A stretch of 64,000 nt of DNA from Catonia carolina (lineage: Eukaryota; Arthropoda; Insecta; Hemiptera; Achilidae). Location: NCBI GenBank assembly GCA_035578175.1, contig JAQMRL010000003.1, forward strand, positions 96,641,969 through 96,705,968, written 5' to 3'. A model generated the notes under the pieces. The model was not told where the DNA came from, searched no databases, and worked only from the letters and a program-made list of their open reading frames with translations. Both the position numbers and the translations under genes were made by a program. Positions 1-10,570 of this stretch are shown in pieces (position 1 is the stretch's first letter; each line of letters starts with the position of its first letter).

Positions 1-1
1 A

Positions 2-478
2 GTAAAATACCTAGGCATCACGATGGACAGACGACTAACCTGGCAAACACACATCCACAATACACGACTGACTTTGGATAAAAAAGTAAAGCAATTATAC
101 CACCTCATAGGACGCCATTCCCGATTACCGTTACGTTCAAAATTACTCATTTATAAATCATTCATTCGGCCAATTTGGACTTATGGAATTGAAATCTACG
201 GAACAGCAAAGCCAAGTAATATCAGAAAACTACAGGCATTTCAATCAAAATTATTACGACTCATCACCAATGCTCCATTCTACATTAACAACAGAATACT
301 ACATGACGACCTCAAAATACCACACATAAAAGATATGGCATACAGCTGCTACAGAAGATTCTTCGGAAAACTTCAAAACCATCAAAATCCATACATCAAA
401 AACTTATCATCTCGTACTCTTCCTGGAAATCCTCGCCGACGACTTCGCCGTTCATGGAATAGAGACCTGCTCTTATAA
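2..478 (+). CDS. LINE ORF2 C-terminal region (partial)
   Basis: Open from the first codon of the window (VKYLGITMDRRLTW...) to TAA at 476-478, so the ATG at 23 is internal and not a real start. This is the region after the reverse transcriptase fingers and palm of Jockey/CR1-type ORF2 proteins. Family hallmarks are KYLG, DRRLTW, the RPIWTYG block near residue 55, the LRLITNAPFY block, and the terminal RRRLRRSWNRDLLL. Other copies in this window (12.9, 19.7, 25.4, 40.2, 54, 61 kb) share the same order of blocks. The protein would act with the EN/RT parts in target-primed reverse transcription. What I see is a fragment; the EN and RT core lie outside the window. Confidence 0.85.
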   Translation, partial: VKYLGITMDRRLTWQTHIHNTRLTLDKKVKQLYHLIGRHSRLPLRSKLLIYKSFIRPIWTYGIEIYGTAKPSNIRKLQAFQSKLLRLITNAPFYINNRILHDDLKIPHIKDMAYSCYRRFFGKLQNHQNPYIKNLSSRTLPGNPRRRLRRSWNRDLLL

Positions 479-500
479 GACAATGACTCGTGGTACCTAC

Positions 501-527
501 AAAGATTAGCCACTGGGTCTAATCTTT
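501..527 (+). other. Stem-loop in LINE 3' UTR
   Basis: AAAGATTAG (501-509) pairs perfectly with CTAATCTTT (519-527) around a 9-base loop, 84 bases before the poly(A). A 3' UTR hairpin may be recognised by the element's own reverse transcriptase, as in other non-LTR elements; that role is inference. Confidence 0.6.
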
Positions 528-608
528 GTTATTGTAAATTTTCCTATGTTAAAACCAGCTCATTTGATTATTGTAAAATTTTACAGTTGCAAATAAATAA
601 TTAAAGAG

Positions 609-643
<35 letters not shown>

Positions 644-647
<4 letters not shown>

Positions 648-1344
648 AACTACATTTTAGGTCATCGCTTATTTTATTAAAAACCCTGTTATTATTCATA
701 AAATTTTAAGTATTTTAAAATTTGAAACTTTTTCATTTTTAATAATAACTACCAATCTCTCATACGAATATAAAATTAATATGGTTAGTAAAAAAAATGC
801 AGAAGTATACTCTGAAAATTTTGTTTATTTCAAAGTTAAATGAATTGAATTATTTTTGTTTTTGATTTCTTCAATTTTTAGTTTTTTTATGTTTTTTTTT
901 TACTTTTAATATCCGTCCTAAATAATCAAACCCTTTTACCTTGAAATATGTTACACTGAATTTTTAATTTGGGATAATTGAGAAACCACGCGATGAAAGA
1001 GTAAATTAATAACTTACTATATTTTTGTCAAAACTTTTTGAGATACTGAATTTTTCACGTATGTGTTTCACATATTTTAAAAATTTAACGCGGAAAAAGA
1101 AAGTCAATTTTTATGTATTTATTATAACATCCGACACAAAAATTTCAAGTGTTCTAAAACATATTTTATTTTCACATGTTTATTACTGTAGCAAGAGCCT
1201 AAAGGTTTTACGAAACCTTAAATCACATTCTGGTATATTTAATGGACATTTTAGAAGATCTACAGTAGGCTTTTTTAATATGAGGGCTGTGTATCATAAT
1301 GACAGATCTTTTTCTTTCGTCTTATGAAGATTTTTTGTTTTTTT
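644..1344. other. AT-rich stretch, nothing recognised
   Basis: No open frame with protein-like composition and no clear repeat. A 100-codon frame at 1025-1327 has no recognisable motif and no supporting context. Confidence 0.5.
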
Positions 1345-1512
1345 ATATGAAGTTGCATCGACAGCTTGGTCATTAGCGACTACTGTGGATTTTGGTACTG
1401 TAACAGTGGTTTTAAAGGAGTTAAAATTTCCAAACGGTAGCCGGAAATCGAACCCGGGACCTTCGCTTTGTAGGCTAGCGCGCTAGTCACTATGACGTGG
1501 AGGCGGTCAAGT
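1345..1512 (-). repeat. tRNA-headed SINE (SINE family 2)
   Basis: On the minus strand it reads as a tRNA-like head with a B-box-like GGTTCGATTTCC after an alternating CTAGCGCGCTAG part, then a tail related to ACTCCTTT...CGCTAATGACCAAGCTGT. Relatives with the same tail are at 5905, 27865, 28062, 42715, 44528 and 63115. Confidence 0.7.
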
Positions 1513-1648
1513 AAATATTTTAATACATTATATTATCATGTTATTTGCTTTATGTTTATTTTTGGTAAATAATTCCGACGTTTTGCACACATTAATGTAC
1601 AGTTCAAAGAAAATTTATGTGTAATAGACAATTCATATGGCAGAATTT

Positions 1649-1681
1649 TAATAATCGATCTTTGAGATCGATTATTGAAAT

Positions 1682-1749
<68 letters not shown>

Positions 1750-1774
1750 ATTGAGATGGTTTTTGAAACCATCA
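1649..1774. repeat. (TTTC)n microsatellite between two hairpins
   Basis: About 17 TTTC units at 1681-1748. On its left is a perfect 11-bp inverted repeat, AATAATCGATC (1650-1660) with GATCGATTATT (1666-1676). On its right is an 8-bp one, GATGGTTT (1755-1762) with AAACCATC (1766-1773). The Lys/Glu/Arg-repeat frame on the minus strand is an artefact of the microsatellite. Confidence 0.85.
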
Positions 1775-2741
1775 TAGTTTACTTAAATTATGAAAATGAA
1801 CGTAGGCTTATGGTCACTAAATAATAATTTAAAGTTTAACACTATAATGTGTACGTCCTAATACATACATCTTTTATAATACGTGAGAAACGGTAATTTT
1901 ATTTCGAGTTCAACATTTACGTATTAATATTATCTTTCAGAGTAAATTAAATTTAGGTCGCTTTGTTTGTAATTTAAAAAAATGTTAAGAAATAATATAA
2001 TAAGCTTCCATGCCAGTTAAATATTTCTTTGAATTAAATCGAAAGAAAAAAAGAAGAAATCAAGTAGATTTATAAGGAAATTCCTTTAATTTGTTTATTT
2101 TTTACATTCATTTTACCAAGAAACCAAATTCCAATCGAGTTGGTCGCAAAAGATATTTTTCTTTTACTTTTAAATGTAGTGATTCAAAGAGGAAATTTCA
2201 TGTAAATGAATTTAATTGTTATTCTTAAAAGGTTTTCAATAATCATTAGAATATTTTCATTCTTGATAAAATTCTATTAGTTAAAATAATACAAGATTTT
2301 TACTTCTGAAGGTTGCTCATTTATCTGACAACAGAGAAACTGGAATTCAAAAACAAACATCCTACTGGTATCCGAATCATGACAGCAGGTAGTCTTCTTC
2401 CAGCGGCGTTCATACGTTGTAACGTAAACATAACATGCTCACATCATTCTAAACGAATATTTTTTGAAATGTTTAACGACGTTAGGAAATACAGCCTATT
2501 ACATCAGATCAACTAAATTTTTTTAAACTGTATCACATATATCAAATCACAAAAAAAAACAAGTAAGACTTGCTTTGAACTTCTACAGTAACAGATATTA
2601 TATTTAAAATAAAATATTTAAAAATCTAATGTAAATTATACAAGAGCGACCATTATGCTTCCTCCACCATATTAGCATTCCTAAATAACAAGTATGTCAA
2701 AATCCCCTTCTCTTTTGATCTTTCCATCTAATATTTTGTAA
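1775..2741. other. AT-rich stretch, nothing recognised
   Basis: No supported gene or repeat. A 67-codon frame (2313-2516) has no recognisable family features. Confidence 0.45.
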
Positions 2742-2963
2742 ATAGACAGAAGATATGAATTACCGAGAGCTTCATCTGAACCGCCAACTGATGTGGAAGA
2801 AATACATTTCGACGAAACAAAGACAATTGGAAAAATAATAAATATGTTTTGGTTAACTGGGAGACGCTCACAACTACCAACTGAATCAAAAGAAAACACT
2901 TTACAAGAAAATGTTAAAGCCTGTGTGAACGTGCGCGATAAAATATTCTGGGGGGGACAGTAA
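2742..2963 (+). other. Unidentified open frame without ATG, possible exon or TE relic
   Basis: A 73-codon frame opens after a stop at 2739 and ends at TAA 2961-2963. It begins IDRRYELPRASSEPP, continues DVEEIHFDETKTIGKI and ends RDKIFWGGQ. The composition (acidic patch, prolines, few homopolymers) is more protein-like than other frames nearby. I do not recognise the family. An internal exon and a decayed transposon ORF are both possible. The overlapping minus-strand frame 2681-2899 looks like its shadow. Confidence 0.2.
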
Positions 2964-3109
2964 AAAATTCCAATACTTACATTATAGAACGGTTTTAGGC
3001 AATTTTTTTACGAATAGCTCTTAAAATACAATGATACATAACAAAAAAACATTTTTATATATAACTCGTAGGTCTTATCTCAGTAAGACAAAATAAAAGA
3101 ACATACGAA

Positions 3110-3165
3110 AGAGACTGACGAACTGAACAGAGACTGACGAACTGAACAGAGACTGACGAACTGAC
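3110..3165. repeat. 19-bp tandem repeat, three copies
   Basis: The unit AGAGACTGACGAACTGAAC starts at 3110, 3129 and 3148; the last copy is slightly shortened. The identical units suggest a recent slippage event. Confidence 0.85.
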
Positions 3166-4269
3166 ATCCGAATCATTTTGCAACAAACTTAAAGAATAGC
3201 TACGATACTTTTACAAGAGATAACAGATACAATGAGTTAGAATTAAGTATCAGATTTGAATGCAATTAACTTTACTTTTACAACCATATGTACATATATT
3301 TTTTTAACTGAATTTTACATTTCAAAATTAGTTTATTTTGGTTAATGAATTAATAATTCCAAAAAGTTTAAAATGAACAAAACCCGTTTTCTGTATCATT
3401 TATTATAAATGTATAATAATGTTCCATTTTAATATATTCATTGTTAACTTCAATACTTACTGTTCTTGTTTCTGTATAAAAGAACATATTGTAATTTCAT
3501 AGATTTGATTATAAAAACATTAACATACGTATTATGAAGGTAATATCCTAACACATCACCTACAAATTCTAATGTATATCACATATTATAATATTCTACA
3601 TGTTGTGTCCTAACAGAAATGTAACAGAGCTAGGACATTTCTACACTTGTCCAGATCGTCAGTCATCTTGAAAAGGGCAAACATACGAAATAACTTAGTT
3701 ATTTGTGGAACAACAGAACGTAATTAGTTCATAATTATGACATTTAAATATTACAGTTATTCTAAACTAGGTGTTTGACTCATCCAACCTCAACTCCACT
3801 CTTATTTACCAGTTTATTTTTTAATTTAACCAAATTACTTTGACTTAGTCTAGAAAGAAACAATTAAAAATTAATAATGTTTTATTATTGCACAGAATTT
3901 ACGATGTAATATGATACATATAATTTTGGGTTAAGGAATGGAAAGGTATACTTCTGCATAGAATGCAAATAGTGACTAACCAGGCATTCGCTTCGAGTGG
4001 ACAAGGAAAACTGTGAAAAATCTTTGATAAAAAAAGTTGAACCAGATATTTACTTCTTTTTATTATTGATTTTCATCAAGTAATTTTCATTTACACAAGT
4101 TGTCTTTACTATTTCTTGTAAAATAACTAACAATTTTAAAATAATAAAAAAGAGCTGATTTAAAAAATAATCTTATAAATAAATATAAAAATTTAACCAA
4201 TAAAATTACAAAATATATATGACATAAATATAATTATTATTATTCAATTTATTTTTAATTATCTACTTA
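3166..4269. other. AT-rich stretch, nothing recognised
   Basis: Non-coding in all frames; no repeat boundary seen. Confidence 0.45.
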
Positions 4270-4425
4270 TTTTATTGAGTGATGATGCGTTACATAAGCT
4301 TTGACTTATGAGTAATGTAATGATACGAGGTGACATACTGATGAAAAAATTCCAGGCCAAATTGGGAATCGATTCCAGGACCCCAAGAGAAGCCAATTGC
4401 GCTGTTCACTATACCGACCCAACTA
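4270..4425 (-). repeat. tRNA-headed SINE (SINE family 3)
   Basis: The minus strand carries a tRNA-like head (GGTATAGTGAACAGCGC, then a B-box-like GAATCGATTCCC) and a tail with CACCTCGTATCATTAC and CATCACTCAATAAAATAA. The same tail appears on the plus strand at 47915-48072, so this is a two-copy family in the window. Confidence 0.65.
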
Positions 4426-4434
4426 ATCAATGAT

Positions 4435-5693
4435 GTTGTTTAAGTCATCAGCCGAAAGACTGGTTTGACCCTCTAAAGGCTTTACTAAGTAAAACGAGAA
4501 GTGATTTTGGTTTACAATTGCCTTCCCCACTGAGTAGAATTGTATGCTTATCAGCCCTCCAAAAAGCCAGGCCTCTAAAAAGCATCTACATTTCACCTTG
4601 CAAATGACACCTTCACTTCATTCATCACAGGGCAAGCTGTATAATGAAATTCGTTACTCTCAGAGGGGACAACTCTGACTAGTGTAATACCTCTACCTCT
4701 TATGTTCTTCAGGGGAAACTGCATGAAGTTTTGACTGAAAATTTCGATTTTCGGATTTTTATGTTTTTCAATAGTTTAAAAGAGACACCATTACACCTAC
4801 CAGGCTTAATTTTTACTATTTATTCATCTTGCACATCCATATATACTGCCTCAAGGTTTAAAAAGTTGTAACAATTTAAGTCATTTTAAAAAAAAGCTAA
4901 AACAATATTTGATTGATGAAACATTTTACAGTGTGCACGAATTCCTATCTAAATATTTTTGGTATTTAACTTTAATTAAACAAATATTGTGTACAATTTG
5001 ATACAAAGGGGTTCATGACAAGCCTGCTGAGTTAAGCAGTGGTAGGGGGAAATTATTGGTAAGTGATGAATTTATCATTGTGTTTGATTTATTTTTATTA
5101 TTTATTGTGTGTGATATTTAATTCAATAGGGTTCATGACAAGCCTACTGAAGTAAGCAGTAGCAAAAACACATTTTGGTGGTAAGTAATAAATTTATCAC
5201 ATTGGTGATAAACTTTCAGTTCATCAATTTTATCTTGACATGTCCTATACTCCCTTTGGAGTCTCCAGGATGCAAGTAGCAAAAAAAAAAACAAAAAACA
5301 AAAATACCGACATTTTTATGATTTCCTCAGATGCTCCAAAAACTAATAATATGCAAAAACCGTAAAAACAACTTGTAAAAATGTCATGTTATTCGTTATT
5401 TTTTGTTTAAATTTTATGGTTCAACATATTAAATTGTAAAAAATGTTAGTTGCTAGAGAACTCAACAACTATTAATATGTAAAGTTTAATTTCCCTATCT
5501 TTTACCAATCGTATGAAAAATGTACCCAAAAGTAGTAAATTTAACACTAGCGGGATACAAAATTCAGTCTCCCCTAAAATTTTTGTCATATAATTGTCTG
5601 ACCATGTGATAAGAAACAGGAATATTTTTTGTAGCCTTGGAACTAGCAGATCAAGTGCAAATAATTTGACACTCCGCCTGCCTGTTATGAGCA
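4435..5693 (+). repeat. GTTG element, interrupted copy
   Basis: One copy of the element of about 390 bp that begins GTTGTTTAGGTCATC and ends near TGTTATGGGCAG. Its left part (4435-4711) and right part (5568-5693) are separated by about 855 bp containing a LINE 3' end. AACTAATCA at 4421-4429 and again at 5695-5703 looks like the target-site duplication of the whole, which supports a single element split by a later insertion. Confidence 0.7.
4712..5303 (+). mobile_element. LINE 3' end (CR1/Daphne-like) with repeated 3' UTR units
   Basis: A C-terminal peptide (NLSHFKKKLKQYLIDETFYS then VHEFLSKYF, stop) is typical of the last residues of some arthropod LINE ORF2 proteins. The 3' UTR holds two direct repeats starting GGGTTCATGACAAGCCT (about 5008 and 5129). 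Near 5245-5275 there is an imperfect hairpin just before an A-rich tail (5280-5303). About 260 bp between the tail and the resumed GTTG element are unexplained. Confidence 0.55.
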
Positions 5694-5904
5694 AAACTAA
5701 TCATTATTTTTCATAATTCCTTTTTATTTTTTTCTATAGTTTTTACACACTAATGTTTAATTACTTTTTATTTTTTATTAATTCAAAATGTTCCTTGTTC
5801 ATATTATTTTATCCACTATCTGAAATGTTTTTATAAACTGTTGATAATTTTGGTTTATTTATGTAAACAATATTAGACTATGTAAAAATGTAATTATTGT
5901 TATG

Positions 5905-6088
5905 TAACTGTGGTCGCTAGTGACTTTATTCTTGACGGAGTTATATGCTGCAAAGAGGAGGTTCAGGGTTCAATCCCCGCTCAGGATCTGGGAAATTATT
6001 ACATGTTTTAACTTACTGTTTCTTAACCCAAAGTAGAAAGTGGCTAATGGTCAAGATGTTGATGAGTGTTGGAAAAATAAACAAAAAA
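5905..6088 (+). repeat. SINE family 2 copy
   Basis: A tRNA-like head with GGTTCAATCCC at about 5967, followed by the family tail (GGGAAATTATTACATG... GTGGCTAATGGTCAAGATGT) and an A-rich end. Confidence 0.65.
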
Positions 6089-6114
6089 GACAATATTCTA
6101 AAATATATTGATAT

Positions 6115-6290
6115 TTATCTCTAAGGTCCGTTTCGGGATATGGGTAAATTAAATTATTAACACACTACAGTTTAAAATTCAAGTATTTATTAGAACCCAA
6201 AAATTACAATTAAATTAAGTGTCCAAAATCTACAATTAAATTACCTGTAATAAATAAACTAATTATAATTACCTATTAACAATAAATAAA
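6115..6290 (+). repeat. Left inverted arm
   Basis: Partner of 8964-9150. The arms share TCTCTAAGGTC, GTTTCGGGAT, GGGTAAATTAAA, ACACACTA and AGTTTAAAATT in the same order, then drift. Confidence 0.75.
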
Positions 6291-6779
6291 CTTAAATAGG
6301 TACTACTTAAAGGATATAATAAACGCTAAACAATAAATCACAGTTACGTTGACCTTCTCTAACGCACTGTTACGCGGTTTGCTCACCGAATCATAGAGAA
6401 ATCGAGACTGACTGTAAACAAACCGGCTGCTTATATAGGTGGGATAATGGAGATATAATGGAGATTTCAAGAAGGACAGAGATTTTCTATAAAATAATAT
6501 AAATACAAAATCCTTCTGAAGGCTTCTGGATAAATCTTAACAAATTGTAAAAAAATTAGGATGGAATAAAAAGTGTTACAAAAAGGCCAATTATCTAAAT
6601 AGGTACCCGGCTCTCTTATAATACCCATACAGCAATAGGCAGGCCTACATGTACTACATACATAACCATTTTTATAACTATTTCTTGGAAACCCTATGTA
6701 TCAATCTTATTATTTACGTTAACAATTTTAAAATTTTGGTCCTCCTCGAAAATTCTCGAACACATATTCAATTTAGATA

Positions 6780-6965
6780 TTCATCATAATCATCATCATC
6801 ACCATCCGCCAAAGATTAGGCTCTATGGCCTGTTCCGGCATCCATCTCTTTTTAGGTCTTCCCAAACCTCGCTTCCCTCTAGGTTTATATTTCCATTCTC
6901 GCAGAGGAAGTCTGTAAGCTGGCGTGCGAATAAATGGTTGGACCAGTTTCTCTTATATATTCTTA
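6780..6965 (-). pseudogene. RTE-like LINE, ORF C-terminus and GAT-rich tail
   Basis: The minus strand reads KRGLGRPKKRWMPEQAIEPN, the conserved basic end of RTE-type endonuclease/reverse transcriptase proteins. It is followed by a short (GAT)n-type tail (complement of CATCATCATCACC at 6786-6805) in place of poly(A). The copy is 5'-truncated. Confidence 0.6.
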
Positions 6966-7139
6966 ACGTTTCCAACAGTGACTGAACATTTAACTCGGCA
7001 CGGATAGCTTCGTTACGTACTCAATCTAACCCGGGTACAACCTTTGACTCCCCGCAAAAATCTCATTTCAACAGCCTGGATACGAGATTCATTCTTCTGC
7101 AATGACACCCATGTGCTCGGTCAGCTCATGCGAGTGTTT

Positions 7140-7700
7140 CGCTTTGAATCGAGTAAGGGCTAAGCTTAGCCTTGTATGAGACACTGAAATGGAGGCCTCA
7201 ACCCCGACACGGCCCGTCTCAATGGCTGATAAGGAACAACCTGTAGATATGCAGGCAGGTACGAATAAGGCATAGCCAAATAAGTAGTACCCCCGGTCAA
7301 CTGAGGTGAAAACTGGTCAACGGTCTTTACGGCGGAGATGGAGGATTCCTAGTGGCGTGAAGGGCGGAAGAGCCTAGGGATCCAGGGCAATTGAGCCCGG
7401 TAAATAGTCAACGGTCTCGAAGGCGTAGGAGGATTTTTTTCAACGGTGGAGAGAGCGAACGAACCTAGGAGGTGGGTCTCCAAATGAAACACAGGGCCCG
7501 TCTAAAGGCTCTAAGGTGGCAGCCCCACCACTGGACTACCCAGCCCAGGGCTCGTAACGCGGCATAGAGGAAAACTTTATTACTGGCAAGCATCGAAAGT
7601 TAGCCTCGGATCAGAACCGGAATATAAGGAACAATATAATTGAATAGGCAAAGTTGAATAAAAATAAGTGGATAGCGGAAATAATAACTTTAGATATTGT
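7140..7700 (+). mobile_element. RTE-like LINE, 5' region and start of ORF
   Basis: A GC-richer block with repeated GGTCAACGGTCT/AGTCAACGGTCT motifs and CTAAGGTGGCAGCCCCACC. A shorter relative is at 59250-59490. After about 7590 a degraded peptide resembles the N-terminus of the AP-endonuclease domain. The combination of a 5' leader and EN start suggests the 5' end of an RTE-type element whose 3' part is missing here. Confidence 0.5.
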
Positions 7701-7799
7701 CACAATATATTATTTAATGTATTATCGCAGTAGTAATAAGTTGTCATTTGGAGAACTAAAGTAAATGTACCTAATTGATAAAAGTTTGTTGGTAGGTAG

Positions 7800-8260
7800 A
7801 AGTTTAGAAAGTGAGCCCACTAGTGTCTTGTACTGATGGTCTGCAAGTTTACTGGCGTTCCACATCACACCATAAGGAGGAGAGAAGTAGTGTGTCAAAG
7901 TTAAGGAAGGGAGTTGAGAAGTTTGGTTGAAGTTCTTCTCCTTACGGTCGTAGTATATACAGACCTTTCTGGATAAAAGTTTTATTCACGGATAGCGTTA
8001 ACAAGAGTAAGGAGGGTGGTGTCAACTTTAGTAGGGCAATGGAGTTCTGAGTCTCGCACCAGGAGCAAGTTTGACAATTACTTGTGTTTAGGCGCCCAGG
8101 GGGCGCAGTTACTCAACCCCCTTATCCTTTCTACCCTTAAAACAACCCCTAAGGATCCTTCCTTCAACTCATTCCTTACTATTTCCACTGTCCCGTTACG
8201 TACTTTATTATTACCTTTAGAGGATAGTTGATATCAATCTATTCAGAAATCGTTTGAATA
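7800..8260. other. Unidentified moderately GC-rich section
   Basis: Contains a 71-codon frame (8016-8231) with no recognisable motifs. It lies between the RTE 5' piece and the pogo-like MITE and may be the original interior of the inverted-arm element. Confidence 0.3.
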
Positions 8261-8359
8261 TCTGTTGTTTTCTTCAGGTACTTTGTTAACACTAGAATTT
8301 TAATAAAACATTCACCTACAACAAAAATATATTAAATTATACAAATATACAGAATGATA

Positions 8360-8961
8360 CAGTCGAACTTCTATAACTCGAATCCTCAACGCATGGGGGA
8401 AACAATTCGATTTACAGAAATTTCAAGTTATGGAAAAAAAGAAAGCAGTTATTAACAAAAAATAGAACTTTCCACATATGCTAACACACAGTAGCCTACC
8501 AATGTTAAATATGTAGGCCTACTGCACATGCGTAATTTCGTACTGTACGTTGCATTTAGCTTAGCTATCGGCTACAGTGTTAAGTACTGTGCATATTGTA
8601 TACAGTATTCCAAAATTTTGCTATTTTAAGTACGCAGTACATATTGAATATTGTACATTGTACCGACAGATTACGGTTCTATTTTTCTGAAGTCGATCGA
8701 AGATTCGTCGATTCAAAGAAATACATTGTTTTGGTTTACGCCTGTTAGGCATATTTAAAGACAACCAGATGACTTTGAGGGTCTGTACCCTTTTATGGTA
8801 GAAAATTTTCTCATATAATTAATGAAAGAAGAAGCACTGTACCTACATTTCTCAAAAGACCAAATCCGCTATTTTGAGAGCTATGTACAAATTTTGTCAA
8901 AAGAAACGAAATAATTAGTTTGACTTAAAGAAATGGCGAAATTCGAGTTATTGTTAGGATG
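8360..8961. mobile_element. pogo/Tigger-like MITE
   Basis: It starts CAGTCGAACTTCTATAACTC directly after TA (8358-8359) and ends with an inverted relative (ATTCGAGTTATTGTTAGGAT, then G) directly before TA (8962-8963). CAGT termini, ATAACTCGAAT subterminal motifs and TA duplication match Tc1/mariner-superfamily pogo elements. No transposase frame remains in 602 bp, so it is non-autonomous. Confidence 0.6.
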
Positions 8962-8963
8962 TA

Positions 8964-9150
8964 TCATTTTATATTTTGTTGTATTAGTTAATTATAGCCT
9001 ATTTAGTTTGTTATTTATTAAGTAATATACTTGCAGATTGTAGTCACTTATTTAATAGTAATTCTTAGTTGTAATAAATACTTGTAATTTTAAACTTTAG
9101 TGTGTCAACTGTTTAATTTACCCAGATCCCGAAACAGACCTTAGAGATAA
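8964..9150 (-). repeat. Right inverted arm
   Basis: Inverted relative of 6115-6290; the outer end is at CTTAGAGATAA (9140-9150). Confidence 0.75.
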
Positions 9151-10156
9151 GTGTTACAATACGATAGGTAAAAAAGGTAATAATATTCACAGAAATATCT
9201 TCCGGAGATGTACAGAAACGTTTGAGTCACTTACCGGACAACTGAATTTGCATCTAAAATTTCAAAATTTTTCATTTGAATTATTGATATGCAAATGAAA
9301 CCATAATGAAAGTAATTTAAGAAAATTAATTAATTTCGTAGAAATGAAAATGAACTTAACGTAACCGGTAAACAAGTTTATAAGTAGGCTTAAACAAACT
9401 ATTAATCAGTTATCAAATTAATAATGGACGAGTTAGTAGATTGAGATTGGTTTACTTAATTTGTAAGAAGCCTGTATGAGAACATCGGATGACTGATTGA
9501 GCGTATAAATACGTGGCTGAGTTAAAATGAACACAACGGGGGGCAAGGACTGTTCACTGTATTAGGCTAATACGCGGGTATCCCAGCGGGAATGAAACAT
9601 CCAACTGTAAGAGGATTATCATGTGATCCAATCTAAAAGGTTGTCAGATTTCTTGAGAAATGTTTCTCGGTTGGGTCAGCTTTGAAAAGAACCGCTCCGC
9701 CCGCTCAACCGGGCACTATATTGACCACAACTCTGTAATTTTGTCACGTTTAAAATACAGCTAAATTGTACATGAGTGATGGAGCTTAACCCGGCATTCA
9801 AATTAATTCCAATCTTAGCTCTCCTTCGCGACGAATACAAATTAACTCATGTACGCAATCACTGTATTATTGTGTATCTCCCACTACTATTTTTTTCTAA
9901 TAAAACATAACAGTTCTGGTTATTTAATAAAACTAACATAAATTCAAATATCTACAGTTGTATCCTGCTATATTAGGTTCTTACAAACGATTGAATAATT
10001 TCATATTATAGATATTAGTTGCTTAATTAATTATGCACTAAATATTAATAAAACTTGTGGTTATAACCTGCATATTTGTGCAGGTTATTGAATTATAGTG
10101 AAACTAAATGGTTACTAATTTCCCTTTACAAATTATAATTAACATTTTACATTAAT
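9151..10156. other. Non-coding; GC-richer patch at 9530-9850
   Basis: No gene is supported. The 9530-9850 patch (CCGCTCCGCCCGCTCAACCGG near 9689) stands out from its surroundings but matches nothing else I see in the window. Confidence 0.4.
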
Positions 10157-10167
10157 ATAGTTTTGTA

Positions 10168-10559
10168 CTGCCCATAACAGACAGGTGGAGTGTCAAATTA
10201 TTTACACTCAATCTGTTCGTTGCAGGGCTAAAATAAATAGTTCTGTTTCTTATCACATGGTCAGCCAATTAAATGACTGAATCATTTAAGAACAGAAGAG
10301 GTAGAGGTGTAAAAGACACTAATCATAGTTATCTCCTCTGAAAGTAATGAATTTCATTATACAGCCAGACCCTGTGGTGAAGGAAGTGAAAGTGTCATTT
10401 GCAGAGTAGAAAATATGTGCTTTTCAGAGGGCCCGGCATGCTGATAAGCGTACTTTTCCACTCAGTGAGGAAGGCAATGGTAAACCACCTCACTCCTCGT
10501 TTTACTTAGTAAAACCTCTACAGGTTCAAACCAGCCTTTTGGCTGATGACCTAAACAAC
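10168..10559 (-). repeat. GTTG element, complete copy with 11-bp TSD
   Basis: 392 bp, flanked by perfect ATAGTTTTGTA at 10157-10167 and 10560-10570, which fixes both ends: CTGCCCATAACAG... and ...GACCTAAACAAC. There are no terminal inverted repeats and no A tail. Read in this orientation it has GGCAATGGTAAACC and a B-box-like GGTTCAAACC near its far end. Other copies: 4435, 16230, 27297, 29421, 51000, 63203. Confidence 0.85.
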
Positions 10560-10570
10560 ATAGTTTTGTA

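Larger units (their letters stand above)
1..643 (+). mobile_element. Jockey-like LINE, 3' end with poly(A) tail
   Basis: The 3' part of a non-LTR retrotransposon, cut at its 5' side by the window edge. It consists of the C-terminal part of ORF2 (to 478), a 3' UTR of about 130 bp, and a run of roughly 33 A beginning near 611. AAATAAATAA lies just before the tail. The 3' UTR holds a perfect 9-bp stem (501-509 with 519-527). The frame is open to the window edge, so this copy looks fairly young. Confidence 0.9.
6115..9150. mobile_element. 3.0-kb interval bounded by inverted arms of about 150 bp
   Basis: The sequence from 6115 (TTATCTCTAAGGTCCGTTTC...) reappears inverted, ending at 9150, at high identity over at least 110 bp and recognisably for about 150-180 bp. 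The interior holds an RTE 3' fragment (minus), an RTE 5' region (plus), an unidentified section (7800-8260) and a pogo-like MITE. Either this is a DNA element with long terminal inverted repeats, filled by later insertions, or two copies of one repeat landed in opposite orientation. I could not read a convincing target-site duplication. Confidence 0.5.

Noticed and set aside
1536..1775. Minus-strand frame rich in Lys-Glu-Arg-Lys repeats
   Set aside because: Pure translation of the TTTC microsatellite.
3110..3165. CRISPR-like array
   Set aside because: The three 19-bp units are directly tandem with no spacers.
6115..9150. LTR retrotransposon with two LTRs
   Set aside because: The arms are inverted, not direct, and no gag-pol remnants lie between them.
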